Source of the DNA: RGIG9379 sp031553005 | Lineage (GTDB): Bacteria > Bacteroidota > Bacteroidia > Bacteroidales > Paludibacteraceae | Length of the DNA: 64,000 nucleotides | Reading direction: 5' to 3' | NCBI GenBank assembly: GCA_031553005.1 | Contig: JAVBMA010000014.1 | Coordinates: 23,701-87,700, forward strand | Shown here: positions 52,724 through 61,937 of the stretch, piece after piece | How positions within the stretch are numbered: position 1 is the stretch's first letter | How the letters are laid out: each line of letters starts with the position of its first letter | Notes under the pieces: generated by a model | What the model was told of the DNA's origin: nothing | Databases searched by the model: none | Seen by the model: only the letters and a program-made list of their open reading frames with translations | Program-made: the position numbers and the translations under genes

Positions 52724-53743
52724 ATGGCTATCAATATTTTAGCAATAGAATCTTCATGTGACGATACTTCGGCCGCTGTTATCAGCGACTCTTTTTTATT
52801 GTCAAACATCATTGCCAACCAGAAAATTCATGAATCATACGGAGGCGTCGTTCCCGAATTGGCTTCGAGAGCGCATCAACAGAATATTATTCCGGTGGTA
52901 CACGAAGCATTGAAGCAAGCAGGCATTGATAAGAAAGATTTAAGTGCAGTTGCTTTTACCCGGGGACCGGGATTAATGGGTTCATTACTGGTCGGAACCT
53001 CTTTTGCCAAAGGTTTTTCAAGGGCATTGGATATTCCGTTGATTGACGTTAATCACCTACAGGCGCATATCCTTGCCCATTTCATACAAACAAAAGGGGA
53101 AGATCATACACCTCCCAAATTTCCGTTCCTGTGTTTGCTTGTTTCCGGAGGAAACTCCCAAATTATACTGGTAAAAAGCTACAAGGAGATGGAAGTGATA
53201 GGTCAAACTATTGACGATGCTGCCGGAGAAGCTTTTGATAAATGCGCTAAAGTGATGGGATTGCCTTATCCGGGAGGACCTGTAATCGACAGACTGGCAA
53301 AAGAGGGAAATCCAAAGGCTTTTGCACTTAACAAACCCCATATTCCCGGATATAATTATAGCTTCAGCGGATTGAAAACATCTTTTCTCTATTTATTAAG
53401 GGATAGAGTAAAGGGAAATCCAAACTTTATAGAAGAAAACAAAAATGATTTGTGTGCGTCTCTGCAATATACCGTGATTGAAATCTTAATGGATAAACTC
53501 CGAAAGGCTGTAAAAGATTTACACATAAAGGAAGTTGCCGTAGCAGGAGGTGTGTCGGCAAACTCGGCACTAAGAGCGGCATTTGAGGAGCATGCAAAAA
53601 AATATGGTTGGACAATTCATATCCCTAAATTTGCCTATACGACAGATAATGCGGCTATGGTGGCAATGTCGGGATATTTTAAATATTTGGATAATGATTT
53701 TTGTGATATCTCCTTACCGCCATTTTCGAGGGTAACGGTTTAG
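52724..53743 (+). CDS. tsaD: tRNA N6-threonylcarbamoyladenosine transferase TsaD
   Basis: TsaD transfers threonylcarbamoyl from TC-AMP to A37 of ANN-decoding tRNAs, acting with TsaB and TsaE. The 339-residue protein has the standard length and starts MAINILAIESSCDDTSAAVI. The iron-binding motif is HLQAH at 111-115. The ASKHA phosphate loops LLVSGGNSQI and VAGGVSANSALR, and the C-terminal DNAAMVAMSGYF, are intact. It has a good upstream promoter. In other Bacteroidales I recall tsaD divergent from tamB; here the two are still divergent but 17.9 kb apart. Confidence 0.97.
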   Translation: MAINILAIESSCDDTSAAVISDSFLLSNIIANQKIHESYGGVVPELASRAHQQNIIPVVHEALKQAGIDKKDLSAVAFTRGPGLMGSLLVGTSFAKGFSRALDIPLIDVNHLQAHILAHFIQTKGEDHTPPKFPFLCLLVSGGNSQIILVKSYKEMEVIGQTIDDAAGEAFDKCAKVMGLPYPGGPVIDRLAKEGNPKAFALNKPHIPGYNYSFSGLKTSFLYLLRDRVKGNPNFIEENKNDLCASLQYTVIEILMDKLRKAVKDLHIKEVAVAGGVSANSALRAAFEEHAKKYGWTIHIPKFAYTTDNAAMVAMSGYFKYLDNDFCDISLPPFSRVTV

Positions 53744-53761
53744 TTTTATTATATCCATTGG

Positions 53762-53784
53762 GAGGGCGACTTGGAATCGCCCTC
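53762..53784. terminator. Hairpin between convergent tsaD and DUF5103 gene
   Basis: GAGGGCGA and TCGCCCTC form an 8-bp GC-rich stem with a 7-nt loop, 18 bp after the tsaD stop. The following T-run is weak (TTAATG). A second hairpin, CCGGCTGTAAGCCGG, lies near 53825-53839. Together they probably separate the two convergent transcripts. Confidence 0.55.
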
Positions 53785-53855
53785 TTAATGAACTGATAAA
53801 TTGAACATCGGTTTTGCATTTATTCCGGCTGTAAGCCGGATATCTCAAAATCACA

Positions 53856-55154
53856 TTAATTATTATAAGTCGAATTAATTTTCTGTACGCCAATCAGGCG
53901 GTCATGCCGGCCGGCATAAGGGCGGTAATATATATATATCTTATAATCATTCTCTGTCTCCCAATGGCTGCCCGCCACTTTTATGGACGAGCCTTCGCTT
54001 TTACCGGCAGGGAGGAAAAGATATTGATAATTGTATCCTCCATTTTTCAAAACTACATCCAGTTCGTATTGTTTGTGGTCGAAATTGTATTTCATCTTAT
54101 TCCGCCCGTCGAACAGGTTATAATTAAAATAACCGGCAACATAAACGGCTCCATCCAACCACGGTTCCTCTCTCGGGTAAACAAAGTGTACAACCGAATA
54201 ATCAATCTCGGCATCAGTCCAGATATCCTGACCGTGAATTTTATACCGCCCGTTTACATCAAGGCTGTATTTATAATCCGAAAATTCACTTCCCGTAGGC
54301 GTTATTGTTTCGACATGATAATAGGGACTATAATAAGTGATTCGTTCTATCTGGCCTAAATAGTTACGGATATGCGAAAAGTCAATCTGTTGAAATTCAT
54401 TTCCCCCTTCGAAAATCAGATTCCGGTTATCTTCGTAAACCAATTTTGTTGGCAAAATATAGGTAGGTTTAATATCAAACACCTGATTATCAAACCTTCC
54501 ATTTTGTTGTATCAAAATCTTTAAATCCTGCTTCGGGTCTACAATCGGATGTTCACTGCAATCAATCTCAAAGTTCAACTGTTGGTATTTATTATTCACT
54601 CCCATCAATGTACTTCCGGTAACTTTCCCATTTATGCCCAGCAGGTTTTCATCTATGGAAAAACAAGCTGTCAGCAGCACTTTATCCGGATAATCCGTTT
54701 CATAAATCTTCACCACATAATTCCCAGACACAAGCATCTTGATATTTTCGTTAGGGAGCAGAAAAGAGTAATTAATATAGTCGAATGTGGTATTAAAAGA
54801 CATGGTCGACTCTTCTATCTTATTGTCGTTGAATCCTTCCAGATATTCTATAGGCAATAAGGTAGAAGGAGTCCAATCGGCGTTGCACAGCTCAAGCGAG
54901 TACGAATAATACTGCTGAGTATGTGACATCTGGTCAAAAGTAATCCGTATATGATTGTCAGAGCCCATCCTTATAATCGGATCCTGCAATTCATCTCCTT
55001 CCAAATGCACCTGTAAGGTAAAAATATCCGGGACAAAAATTTTAGTCTGGTATTTTTGTGCAAACGAAACAAAAAAGAGGCATGAAAGTAGAAAAACTCC
55101 GCATGTTTTTTTCAAAAAGGGAGACTTAAGAAGTTTAATGATTGTTTTCATCAT
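53856..55154 (-). CDS. DUF5103 protein (type IX secretion plug-like)
   Basis: This 432-residue protein has a signal peptide (CGVFLLSCLFFVSFAQ) and an all-beta body: Ig-like N-terminal part (QVHLEGDELQDPIIRMGSDN...) and a characteristic middle NADWTPSTLLPIEYLEGFND. The C-terminal part contains AVYVAGYFNYNLFDGRNKMK and GGYNYQYLFLPAGK. It matches DUF5103, the family that includes the PlugA subunit capping the T9SS outer-membrane channel. Genomes without T9SS can carry relatives, so this alone does not prove a secretion system; no other T9SS gene occurs here. The start could be ATG at 55154 or one codon later. It stands alone, convergent to tsaD. Confidence 0.85.
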   Translation of the reverse strand: MMKTIIKLLKSPFLKKTCGVFLLSCLFFVSFAQKYQTKIFVPDIFTLQVHLEGDELQDPIIRMGSDNHIRITFDQMSHTQQYYSYSLELCNADWTPSTLLPIEYLEGFNDNKIEESTMSFNTTFDYINYSFLLPNENIKMLVSGNYVVKIYETDYPDKVLLTACFSIDENLLGINGKVTGSTLMGVNNKYQQLNFEIDCSEHPIVDPKQDLKILIQQNGRFDNQVFDIKPTYILPTKLVYEDNRNLIFEGGNEFQQIDFSHIRNYLGQIERITYYSPYYHVETITPTGSEFSDYKYSLDVNGRYKIHGQDIWTDAEIDYSVVHFVYPREEPWLDGAVYVAGYFNYNLFDGRNKMKYNFDHKQYELDVVLKNGGYNYQYLFLPAGKSEGSSIKVAGSHWETENDYKIYIYYRPYAGRHDRLIGVQKINSTYNN

Positions 55155-55222
55155 ATTATTTAAGTTTTTATGATTATCCGCAATATTACCTCTAAAAAAG
55201 AGTAGTAAAAAATATTATTTAT

Positions 55223-55360
55223 TGTCCCGAGGGACATAATATTGGTAGAAAGAAGAATTTTAGGTCAATCCAAGTCCCGTCAGGGACGCAATATAAGAAG
55301 AAAACATATTGTCCCGAATGGGACAAGGTAATAACATGTTCTTTTCTCTACCAATATTAC
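55223..55360. repeat. Composite palindromic repeat, copy 2
   Basis: Hairpin GTCCCGAGGGAC is followed by ATAATATTGGTAGAAA, a spacer, hairpin GTCCCGTCAGGGAC with GCAATATAAGA, hairpin GTCCCGAATGGGAC, and then CTCTACCAATATTA, complementary to the first box. The layout is the same as at 2566-2716, although the stem bases differ. It fills most of the spacer upstream of the DUF5103 gene. Confidence 0.7.
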
Positions 55361-55433
55361 GGATAATCATATAAGTTTTTTAGTCACAAGTTACAAGTAT
55401 CGCTCTAACCTACTTGTAACTCGTAACTATTTC

Positions 55434-56381
55434 TCACAACCCATTTTCCATCAGATAGAGGTCTGCTTCCATTGCTGCCTTACAACCGCTTCCTGCTGCT
55501 ATCACAGCCTGACGGTAGCGTGGATCTGCGACATCCCCGGCGGCATATACACCGGGAACATCCGTTTTCGGAGTTCCGGGCACTGTTTTTATATAACCGA
55601 TCTCGTCTGTCCTCAAATACTCTTTAAACAATCCTGAATTAGGATTGTGTCCTATGGCAAGGAATAATCCGTCGATAGAAATACTCAATTCATGTTGGTC
55701 TTTTTCATTCCGGTTCTTAATCAACATTGCTCCTTCGACCGACTTCTCACCAAACAGCCCGATAACTTCGTGCTTAAAGAGTACTTCTATATTTTTAACT
55801 TTCAATACGCGTGTTTGTAATATTTTGGAAGCACGGAAATGATTTTTACGAACAATAAGATATACTTTTTCGCAAAGTCCGGAAAGATAAAGCGCATCTT
55901 CACAGGCTGTATCGCCACCTCCTACTACTGCAACCGTTTTCTTACGGAAAAAGAATCCGTCGCATACCGCACAAGCCGAAACTCCTGCACCGCCATATTT
56001 GGCTTCGTCTGGTATACCTAAATATTTAGCTGTTGCTCCGGTTGCAATAATCACAACCGTCGCTTCAATCTCTTTCTTTCCGTCAATCGTAATACGGTTT
56101 TTATTAGGGACAAGCACTGCTTTTGTTACAATTCCGGAACGGATATCTGTTCCGAAACGAAGTGCTTGTTTGCGCATATCCTCCATCAAATCAATACCGG
56201 AAACACCTTCATGATAACCGGGAAAATTCTCTATTTCGGAAGTAATGGTCAGTTGTCCGCCCGGAACGATACCTTCATACAATACCGGTGAAAGATTAGC
56301 TCTTGCTGCGTAAATTGCTGCGGTGTATCCGGCTGGCCCGGAACCGATAATAAGACAACGTATTTTTTCTATTTCTTCCAT
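55434..56381 (-). CDS. trxB: Thioredoxin-disulfide reductase
   Basis: TrxB reduces thioredoxin with NADPH through FAD and a redox disulfide. The 315-residue protein has the FAD-binding IIGSGPAGYTAAIYAARANL near residue 10. The active-site disulfide is CAVC at 137-140 (GVSACAVCDGFFFRK). The NADPH-binding motif VAVVGGGDTACEDALYLSGL and the C-terminal FAD motif VPGVYAAGDVADPRYRQAVI are present. Length and motifs are typical. It starts with ATG at 56381 and lies 68 bp downstream of the lolA gene on the same strand; the two may be co-transcribed. Confidence 0.96.
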   Translation of the reverse strand: MEEIEKIRCLIIGSGPAGYTAAIYAARANLSPVLYEGIVPGGQLTITSEIENFPGYHEGVSGIDLMEDMRKQALRFGTDIRSGIVTKAVLVPNKNRITIDGKKEIEATVVIIATGATAKYLGIPDEAKYGGAGVSACAVCDGFFFRKKTVAVVGGGDTACEDALYLSGLCEKVYLIVRKNHFRASKILQTRVLKVKNIEVLFKHEVIGLFGEKSVEGAMLIKNRNEKDQHELSISIDGLFLAIGHNPNSGLFKEYLRTDEIGYIKTVPGTPKTDVPGVYAAGDVADPRYRQAVIAAGSGCKAAMEADLYLMENGL

Positions 56382-56449
56382 ATTTTTGATTACTAAACAA
56401 ATTAACGGGTAATAAGTTGATACCCTTCTTGATTAAATTTTATAAATAA

Positions 56450-57097
56450 CTATCGCAAATCAATGACTTCAACCCCTTTCATTTCGTATGGGTTAAACAT
56501 AAATATATCGTCGGGGAGAGCCGTATAATCATATTTTTTAATAACTAATACCGTATTAATTCCATCTTTTCCCTGTACGCGGACGGAATGAAGGCGCATT
56601 GACTCTTTTTCGATTGCAATGGTAATACGCGAATGAGGGTCTTTTAAATCTTCCGGATACAAATCAATGACATCAATCTCTTTTCCTCCCTCGCGGGTCG
56701 TATTCATAAATTTCGTTTTATATCCTTTCTGATACGATTTGAGCAGCATTACCGGATTAATTTCCTGCATATCCTCCGCAGAGGGATTGTTGATTGTTAC
56801 CTCCTGTGCTTCTTTCAGGTAAACGGATTGCGTTTTTCCATCAAAATAGGTATCCACATCCTTGATAGAAAGTTTGAACATTTCTCCTTTCAACCAAATT
56901 TTACCGGGTATCGACTCTTTTTTGTCATCCCTTGTATTCTCCAATGTAATAACAAAATCGGCTGCAATCCCTTTTTTGCTGTCAAACACGGTCGTTGCTT
57001 TGTCCAATAAAGCCATCGCCTTCGGGTCTTTTGCCGGTTCCTGGGCAAATGCAATAAAAGGGAATAACGCCAATATTAATATGCTTATCTTTTTCAT
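56450..57097 (-). CDS. lolA: LolA-like outer membrane lipoprotein carrier
   Basis: LolA shuttles lipoproteins through the periplasm. From ATG at 57097 (MKKISILILALFPFIAFAQE) the protein has 215 residues with a signal peptide; an upstream in-frame start at 57127 would mask it with ten non-signal residues. The mature part is beta-rich with the family segments GIAADFVITLENTRDDKKES, GKIWLKGEMFKLSIKDVDTY and a C-terminal DDIFMFNPYEMKGVEVIDLR. This matches the Bacteroidetes LolA-like clade that carries out lipoprotein or glycolipid transfer. trxB follows downstream. Confidence 0.87.
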   Translation of the reverse strand: MKKISILILALFPFIAFAQEPAKDPKAMALLDKATTVFDSKKGIAADFVITLENTRDDKKESIPGKIWLKGEMFKLSIKDVDTYFDGKTQSVYLKEAQEVTINNPSAEDMQEINPVMLLKSYQKGYKTKFMNTTREGGKEIDVIDLYPEDLKDPHSRITIAIEKESMRLHSVRVQGKDGINTVLVIKKYDYTALPDDIFMFNPYEMKGVEVIDLR

Positions 57098-57127
57098 ACG
57101 ATAATAATTTGTTTTTAAAGTCTGCAT

Positions 57128-57902
57128 GGAACTCGCATGAATAGACTTCCGCTATTTTGTGAAATCATGCTTCGTTTCATAAATAAATAATTTTGAACAC
57201 GATACGATATCTTATTGAAAGAAAAAAAGAGTTATGTTATTTTCAATAAAACCCGGCAGTTTCTTATCTCCAGTCAGGGATAACATGAAAGCAAAGTTAA
57301 AAATATTTTCGTTAGGTGAAAGGGGAAAAGTAAAAAGAGAAAGAGGAAAAGTGAAAAATCTTTAGAAAGGTTTGGGAAGGTAACTTGAAAAGATTTTAGA
57401 AACGGTATAAAATTCTTATCACAAAATAATTAGATACCCTCAAGCCAAACTTTCACCTTTCACTTTTCCCCTTTCAACAGTTTCAACTCTTTGATTGTCC
57501 TCAAACAAAAAATCCCCTCCGTACACATACGAAGAGGATATTTCAATCAAATATCAGATTTTCTATATTCACATAGAAAAAACATAGAATTTCAAAACCT
57601 CACGAAATCAAATACATCAGGAAACAAGAACCAAGAATCAGGAACCGGGAACCAGGAGTCAGGAACCAGGAATTCACTTGTCTCCCCTTTTTTATTTTTT
57701 GACTTTTAATTTTCACAGGGCGTTGCCCTGTGCTGGGATATGTTGCCCTTTCAGGGCGGGAATCAGGAACCAGAAATTAGAAAACAGGAATCAGGAACTG
57801 GGATTGCCTCTGTTTACACTCTTTTAATTTTTAACTTTTCATTCTTAATTTTTAGTTCTTCATTCTTCACTCTTCACTTTCTCCTCTCACCTTTCACCTT
57901 AT
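57128..57902. other. Non-coding spacer of word repeats
   Basis: I see no gene in this stretch of about 770 bp between phoU and lolA. It consists of purine-rich words (GAAAGGGGAAAAGTAAAAAG), pyrimidine-rich words (CTTTCACTTTTCCCCTTTC) and GGAACCAGGAATCAGGAACC-type runs. A hairpin element at 57714-57757 is listed separately, and TTTTTAACTTTTCATTCTTA-like runs end the block near phoU. Confidence 0.7.
57714..57757. repeat. GGGCGTTGCCC / GCCCTTTCAGGGC double hairpin
   Basis: CACAGGGCGTTGCCCTGTG, GCTGGGATAT and GCCCTTTCAGGGC lie in this order. It is the same module as in the large palindrome at 10734-10951 and at the starts of the repeats at 59473 and 62878. Confidence 0.75.
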
Positions 57903-58565
57903 TCAAGCTTTCCCTCCATGTTTCAACACCTTGGCATCAATATAAAATACAATCTCTTCGACAATATTATTACAATGATCGCCTACGCGTTCCAACTTGC
58001 GGGCAAGGATGGCAAGGAAAATACATGTGAGGGCATCTTCGGGATGCGTTTGGATAAACGCAGCTATTTTGCGCAATGATTCTTCATATAGGTTATCTAC
58101 ATAATCGTCTTTGGCAAAAATGCATCCTGCCATTTTGGTGTCTTCACCTTCCAATGCCTGACGGGCGGCTGTAAGCATTTCCAACAGTTCGTTAAACATA
58201 TCTCCAAGCTTCATATCGTCAATCAGCGTTTTATATTTTTCGTCATAGGTATCTATTACGAAACGGGAAATACCTTCGGAGAAATCGCCGATCCGCTCCA
58301 GCGTCCCGTTGATTTTCAATAAGGAGAGAACCAACCGCAAATCTACGGCTACGGGACTATACAATGCGATGTAGTTTTCGCAATCGCTGTCAATCTTCAA
58401 TTCATAGGCATTCACCCTCCGTTCGCGGCTGATTACTTCGCGCGCGAGGTCTTTATTGTTTTCGAGCAATGCCTTTTTTGTTTTTTCCAGTTGTGAACAA
58501 ACTAATGTCCACATATCGAGCACTTCATTCCGAAGCGCAAGCATTTCATTTTCTAAGTGTTTCAT
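57903..58565 (-). CDS. phoU: Phosphate transport regulator PhoU
   Basis: PhoU links the Pst transporter to phosphate signalling and limits uptake when phosphate is plentiful. The 220-residue protein is all-helical with two PhoU bundles. The first runs from MKHLENEMLALRNEVLDMW through LVLSLLKINGTLERIGDFSE; the second is around AFIQTHPEDALTCIFLAILA and RKLERVGDHCNNIVEEIVFY. The two ERIGD/ERVGD motifs are the metal-binding signatures. It is the last gene of the leftward pst operon, 99 bp after pstB, with a spacer of TTACAAG words. Confidence 0.95.
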   Translation of the reverse strand: MKHLENEMLALRNEVLDMWTLVCSQLEKTKKALLENNKDLAREVISRERRVNAYELKIDSDCENYIALYSPVAVDLRLVLSLLKINGTLERIGDFSEGISRFVIDTYDEKYKTLIDDMKLGDMFNELLEMLTAARQALEGEDTKMAGCIFAKDDYVDNLYEESLRKIAAFIQTHPEDALTCIFLAILARKLERVGDHCNNIVEEIVFYIDAKVLKHGGKA

Positions 58566-58664
58566 TTTTTTTAGTTACAAGTTACAAGTTACAAGAAGCA
58601 GGAACCAAGAGCCTATTTTTAACTTTTAATTTTTAATTCTTCTCTCTTCATTCTTCATTCTAAA

Positions 58665-59417
58665 TCATCCAAACCTTCCCGTGATATAATTCTGGGTTGA
58701 CTCTTTTTCGGGATTAAGAAATATTTTTTTAGTCTGGTCATATTCAATCAATTCACCCAGCAGGAAAAAGCCTGTTTTATCGCTTACGCGGGCGGCCTGT
58801 TGCATGTTGTGGGTTACGATGACAATCGTATATTCTTTTTTCAGTTCATAAATCAACTCTTCGATTTTAGAGGTGGAGATAGGGTCGAGCGCCGAAGCCG
58901 GTTCGTCCATCAACAATACCGAAGGTGAGATAGCCATGGCGCGGGCAATACAAAGCCGTTGTTGCTGTCCGCCCGAAAGTTCGAATGCCGATTTCTTCAA
59001 TTTATCCTTTACCTCTCCCCACAGTGCTGCGCTTTTGAGCGACTCTTCGACGCGCTGGTTAATAAACTTTTCGTCTGTTATCCCATTCACGCGCAAGCCG
59101 TAGGCTACATTTTCATAAATGGTTTTGGGAAATGGATTCGGCTTTTGAAATACCATGCCGACATTTTTGCGCAATTCGTCTACACGCACCTTTTTATCAT
59201 AAATATTTTGGTCGTCAAGCAGACATTCGCCTGTCAACCGTGTTCCGTCAATCAAATCATTCATCCGGTTAAACAGGCGCAAGAAAGTCGATTTTCCACA
59301 ACCCGAAGGACCGATAAATGCCACCACCGAGTTCTTTTCGATTTGCATGTTAATCCCTTTCAATGCGTGAAAATCACCGTAATAAAAGTTGACGTCTTTT
59401 GCTTCTAATTTTATCAT
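58665..59417 (-). CDS. pstB: Phosphate ABC transporter ATP-binding protein PstB
   Basis: This is the ATPase of the high-affinity phosphate importer. The 250-residue protein has Walker A GPSGCGKSTFLRLFNRM near residue 36, the Q-loop GMVFQKPNPFPKTIYENVAY, signature LSGGQQQRLCIARAMA and Walker B LLMDEPASALDPIS, followed by the His switch VTHNMQQAARVSD. The length is standard. In the operon it follows pstA, but 274 bp away; that spacer contains repeat copy A. Confidence 0.97.
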   Translation of the reverse strand: MIKLEAKDVNFYYGDFHALKGINMQIEKNSVVAFIGPSGCGKSTFLRLFNRMNDLIDGTRLTGECLLDDQNIYDKKVRVDELRKNVGMVFQKPNPFPKTIYENVAYGLRVNGITDEKFINQRVEESLKSAALWGEVKDKLKKSAFELSGGQQQRLCIARAMAISPSVLLMDEPASALDPISTSKIEELIYELKKEYTIVIVTHNMQQAARVSDKTGFFLLGELIEYDQTKKIFLNPEKESTQNYITGRFG

Positions 59418-59472
59418 TTTTTTAGTTATATGTTACAAGAATCAAGAACCAGGAACCAAGAATCAAGACCTA

Positions 59473-59670
59473 TTTTTAACTCTTCATTCTCATAGGGTGT
59501 TGCCCTGTGCTGGGGTATATAGCCCTTTCAGGGCTGGGGTTGGAGAATTTGTAGAACCGAGTCTGGAATCAGGAGCTAAGGGCTAGGATTTTCCTTGTTT
59601 ACTCTTCTACTCGTTTTAACGATAAGCAGCAAGCACTTATCCCACTCTTTAACTTTTAATTCTTCATTCT
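59473..59670. repeat. Long direct repeat, copy A
   Basis: This sequence of about 195 bp recurs nearly unchanged at 62878-63072. Order: TTTTTAACTCTTCATTC, TAGGGTGTTGCCCTG, GCTGGGGTATATA, GCCCTTTCAGGGC, TTTGTAGAACCGAGTCTGG, AATCAGGAGCTAAGGG, CCTTGTTTACTC, and a hairpin GATAAGCAGCAAGCACTTATC. It fills the pstB-pstA spacer. Confidence 0.85.
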
Positions 59671-59691
59671 TCACTCTTCATTCTTCACTCA

Positions 59692-60546
59692 TTAATTTGT
59701 TTTCACTTTATTGCCGAAATGCCTTCTCAAGGTATTGGCAAGTATATTCATCAGCAAGACAATGGCAATGAGCACAAGCGCCGTCCCGTATGCCATGCCG
59801 CGCGAAGCCTCTATATCGGTTCCGCTTGTCGAGATAACATACAAGTGATAAGGCAATGCCATTACCTGGTCAAAAATACTTGTCGGTAATTTGGGAAGGA
59901 AATAGGCAGCGACAGTAAAGAGGATCGGCGCGGTTTCGCCCGACACACGCCCGACCGAAAGTATAAGCCCGGTAATAATATTCGGGAAAGCCATCGGCAG
60001 GATTACGCGCCAGATAGTTTGCAACTTGGTAGCTCCCAATGCAAGGCTGCCCGTACGAAATGAATCGGGAATAGCTTTCATTGCCTCCTCGGTTGTACGT
60101 ATCACCAACGGCAACACAAGCAGTCCGAGCGTGAGCGAACCTGCAAGGATTGAGTCGCCAAAGCCAAGCGTATTCACGAAGAGCGCCATTCCAAACAGTC
60201 CGAATACAATGGAAGGAATACCGCTCAGATTATTGGTCATAATCCGTATAAAACGCACCAGCCAGTTATTTCCCGCATATTCATTTATATAAATGCCTGA
60301 CATTACGCCGACAGGAAAAGCAAAAATCATGCTTCCGGCAACGAGATAAAGAGTTCCGATAATAGCCGGAAAAATGCCTCCTTTTGTCATTCCGTCTTCG
60401 GGATATCCGGTCAGGAATTCCCAGGATATAACCCCGGCTCCGTTGTATACGATAAATCCGAGTATCACAAAAAGGATAACAATTACAAAATAGCTCAATG
60501 TCCGGAAGATGCCGAATGTCAGTGATTGTGTTATTTTTTTATTCAT
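59692..60546 (-). CDS. pstA: Phosphate ABC transporter permease PstA
   Basis: This is one of the two permease subunits of the phosphate importer. The 284-residue protein has about six TM segments (YFVIVILFVILGFIVYN first). The permease coupling region reads EEAMKAIPDSFRTGSLALGA, followed by KLQTIWRVILPMAFPNIITG, matching the EAA loop that contacts PstB. The segment GETAPILFTVAAYF is characteristic of PstA. It starts with ATG at 60546 and lies 81 bp after pstC. Confidence 0.95.
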   Translation of the reverse strand: MNKKITQSLTFGIFRTLSYFVIVILFVILGFIVYNGAGVISWEFLTGYPEDGMTKGGIFPAIIGTLYLVAGSMIFAFPVGVMSGIYINEYAGNNWLVRFIRIMTNNLSGIPSIVFGLFGMALFVNTLGFGDSILAGSLTLGLLVLPLVIRTTEEAMKAIPDSFRTGSLALGATKLQTIWRVILPMAFPNIITGLILSVGRVSGETAPILFTVAAYFLPKLPTSIFDQVMALPYHLYVISTSGTDIEASRGMAYGTALVLIAIVLLMNILANTLRRHFGNKVKTN

Positions 60547-60627
60547 ACTTTGATAAGGTGAAAGGTGTTTGTTTCATTTGCTCATTTACTAATTTGCACA
60601 TTTGCTAATTAACTAATTTGCTAATTA

Positions 60628-61824
60628 TTAAATTCCGCGGTTATGGCGTTTTCCGGAGATAAATTCTACGGAGATGCTTATAATCAGGGTTATCACAAAA
60701 AGGATACAGCCAAGCATAAACAAACTCTGGTAATGTACGCCTCCGGCGGAAGCCTCTCCCAACTCAGCAGCAATAGTTGCCGGAATAGTACGTACCGGTT
60801 CGAGCAGGGTTGTCGGCATCACTGCGGCATTTCCGGTTACCATAAGCACAGCCATCGTTTCGCCGATTGCCCTGCCGATACCAAGTACCACAGCAGCCAT
60901 GATACCCGAGATTGAATAAGGCAATATCACACGGTAAATAGTCTGCCAATGATTAGCCCCAAGACCGAGGCTCGCCTCCTTCATGATACGGGGTGTTGTC
61001 CGTATCGCATCTTCGGCAACGGTAATAATTGTCGGTAAAGCCATAATCGCCAACACGATACTTCCCGCCAGCCCCGTCTCTCCTACCGGAAGGTTGAACA
61101 GCCTCTGAATCAACGGAACAATTACCACCAGCCCGAAGAAACCATATACTACGGAAGGAATACCTGCCAGTAATTCGATTACGGGTTTCAGTATCTTACG
61201 CATCCGAGTATCGGCTATTTCCGCCAGATAGATAGCAACGGCCAAGCCGAAAGGCAAAGCAATCAGGATAGCGCCCAAGCTAACCCAGAGCGTACCGAGG
61301 ATTAACGGCAAAACACCAAACTGCGGAGCAGGAACGGCTGTAGGAAACCACTCTTTCCCGAAGAAAAAGTCGAACGGGGAGATAGACTCTTTTTCCAACA
61401 TCTTTCCCTGAAAATTGACGGAAAGGTATCTCTCCGGCAAGAAAGCAATAATATTGGGATGGGCTTTCACCACATCATTCAACCTGTCGGGCAGATACTC
61501 AAAGTTTTCGCCAATCTCCTCTTCGGGATAAAGGTTAAAAACCTCTTCGAAGCGGAAAACCAGAATCTCTTGGTCGTTTCCTCCCACCTCTTTCCAGTTG
61601 GTGATTTTGGCATCAAATATGTCCTTTACCTGCAAAGGAGAGAGCGAATTCAACGGATTAGACTCGTTGACACTCAATACATATCCCTTTTCAACGGTAG
61701 GATTATTAAATAAGCCTACTCCTTCTTTAAACAGAAACACAATGATTAGCAGGATCGTGATGCTCGTCAAGCTCCCGCTAATCATTAAGATTCCTTCTAT
61801 TAATTTCTCTAAAAAACGCTTCAT
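60628..61824 (-). CDS. pstC: Phosphate ABC transporter permease PstC with PstS-like insert
   Basis: This 398-residue protein is longer than classic PstC (about 320). TM1 is at about 15-33. Residues ~48-135 form an extra non-membrane domain before TM2. It includes ESNPLNSLSPLQVKDIFDAK and ITNWKEVGGNDQEILVFRFE, which align with PstS in this same operon (NPSNKVDKLTREQLEGIFTG, then KITNWKEVGGADLKIIPYSR), and PNIIAFLPERYLSVN, which parallels PGAIGYVGLAYLNKD. The SSGTYE phosphate loop is missing. The permease half is normal, with the EAA-type region EDAIRTTPRIMKEASLGLGA and GRAIGETMAVLMVTGN. I recall Bacteroides PstC proteins of similar length. The insert may dock or gate PstS. Confidence 0.93.
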   Translation of the reverse strand: MKRFLEKLIEGILMISGSLTSITILLIIVFLFKEGVGLFNNPTVEKGYVLSVNESNPLNSLSPLQVKDIFDAKITNWKEVGGNDQEILVFRFEEVFNLYPEEEIGENFEYLPDRLNDVVKAHPNIIAFLPERYLSVNFQGKMLEKESISPFDFFFGKEWFPTAVPAPQFGVLPLILGTLWVSLGAILIALPFGLAVAIYLAEIADTRMRKILKPVIELLAGIPSVVYGFFGLVVIVPLIQRLFNLPVGETGLAGSIVLAIMALPTIITVAEDAIRTTPRIMKEASLGLGANHWQTIYRVILPYSISGIMAAVVLGIGRAIGETMAVLMVTGNAAVMPTTLLEPVRTIPATIAAELGEASAGGVHYQSLFMLGCILFVITLIISISVEFISGKRHNRGI

Positions 61825-61937
61825 TTATTTTATAGTTACAAGTTGTCAGTTACAAGAATCAGGAGCCAAGAAACGGAGTTTCAAATTCTTCACTCTTCAT
61901 TCTTCATTCTCCACTTTCAATTTTCAACTTTCCACTT

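Noticed and set aside
57491..58030. Small open frames in the phoU-lolA spacer
   Set aside because: Their residues (NQESGTGNQESG and similar) come from the repeated GGAACCAGGAATC words, and no coding signature is seen.
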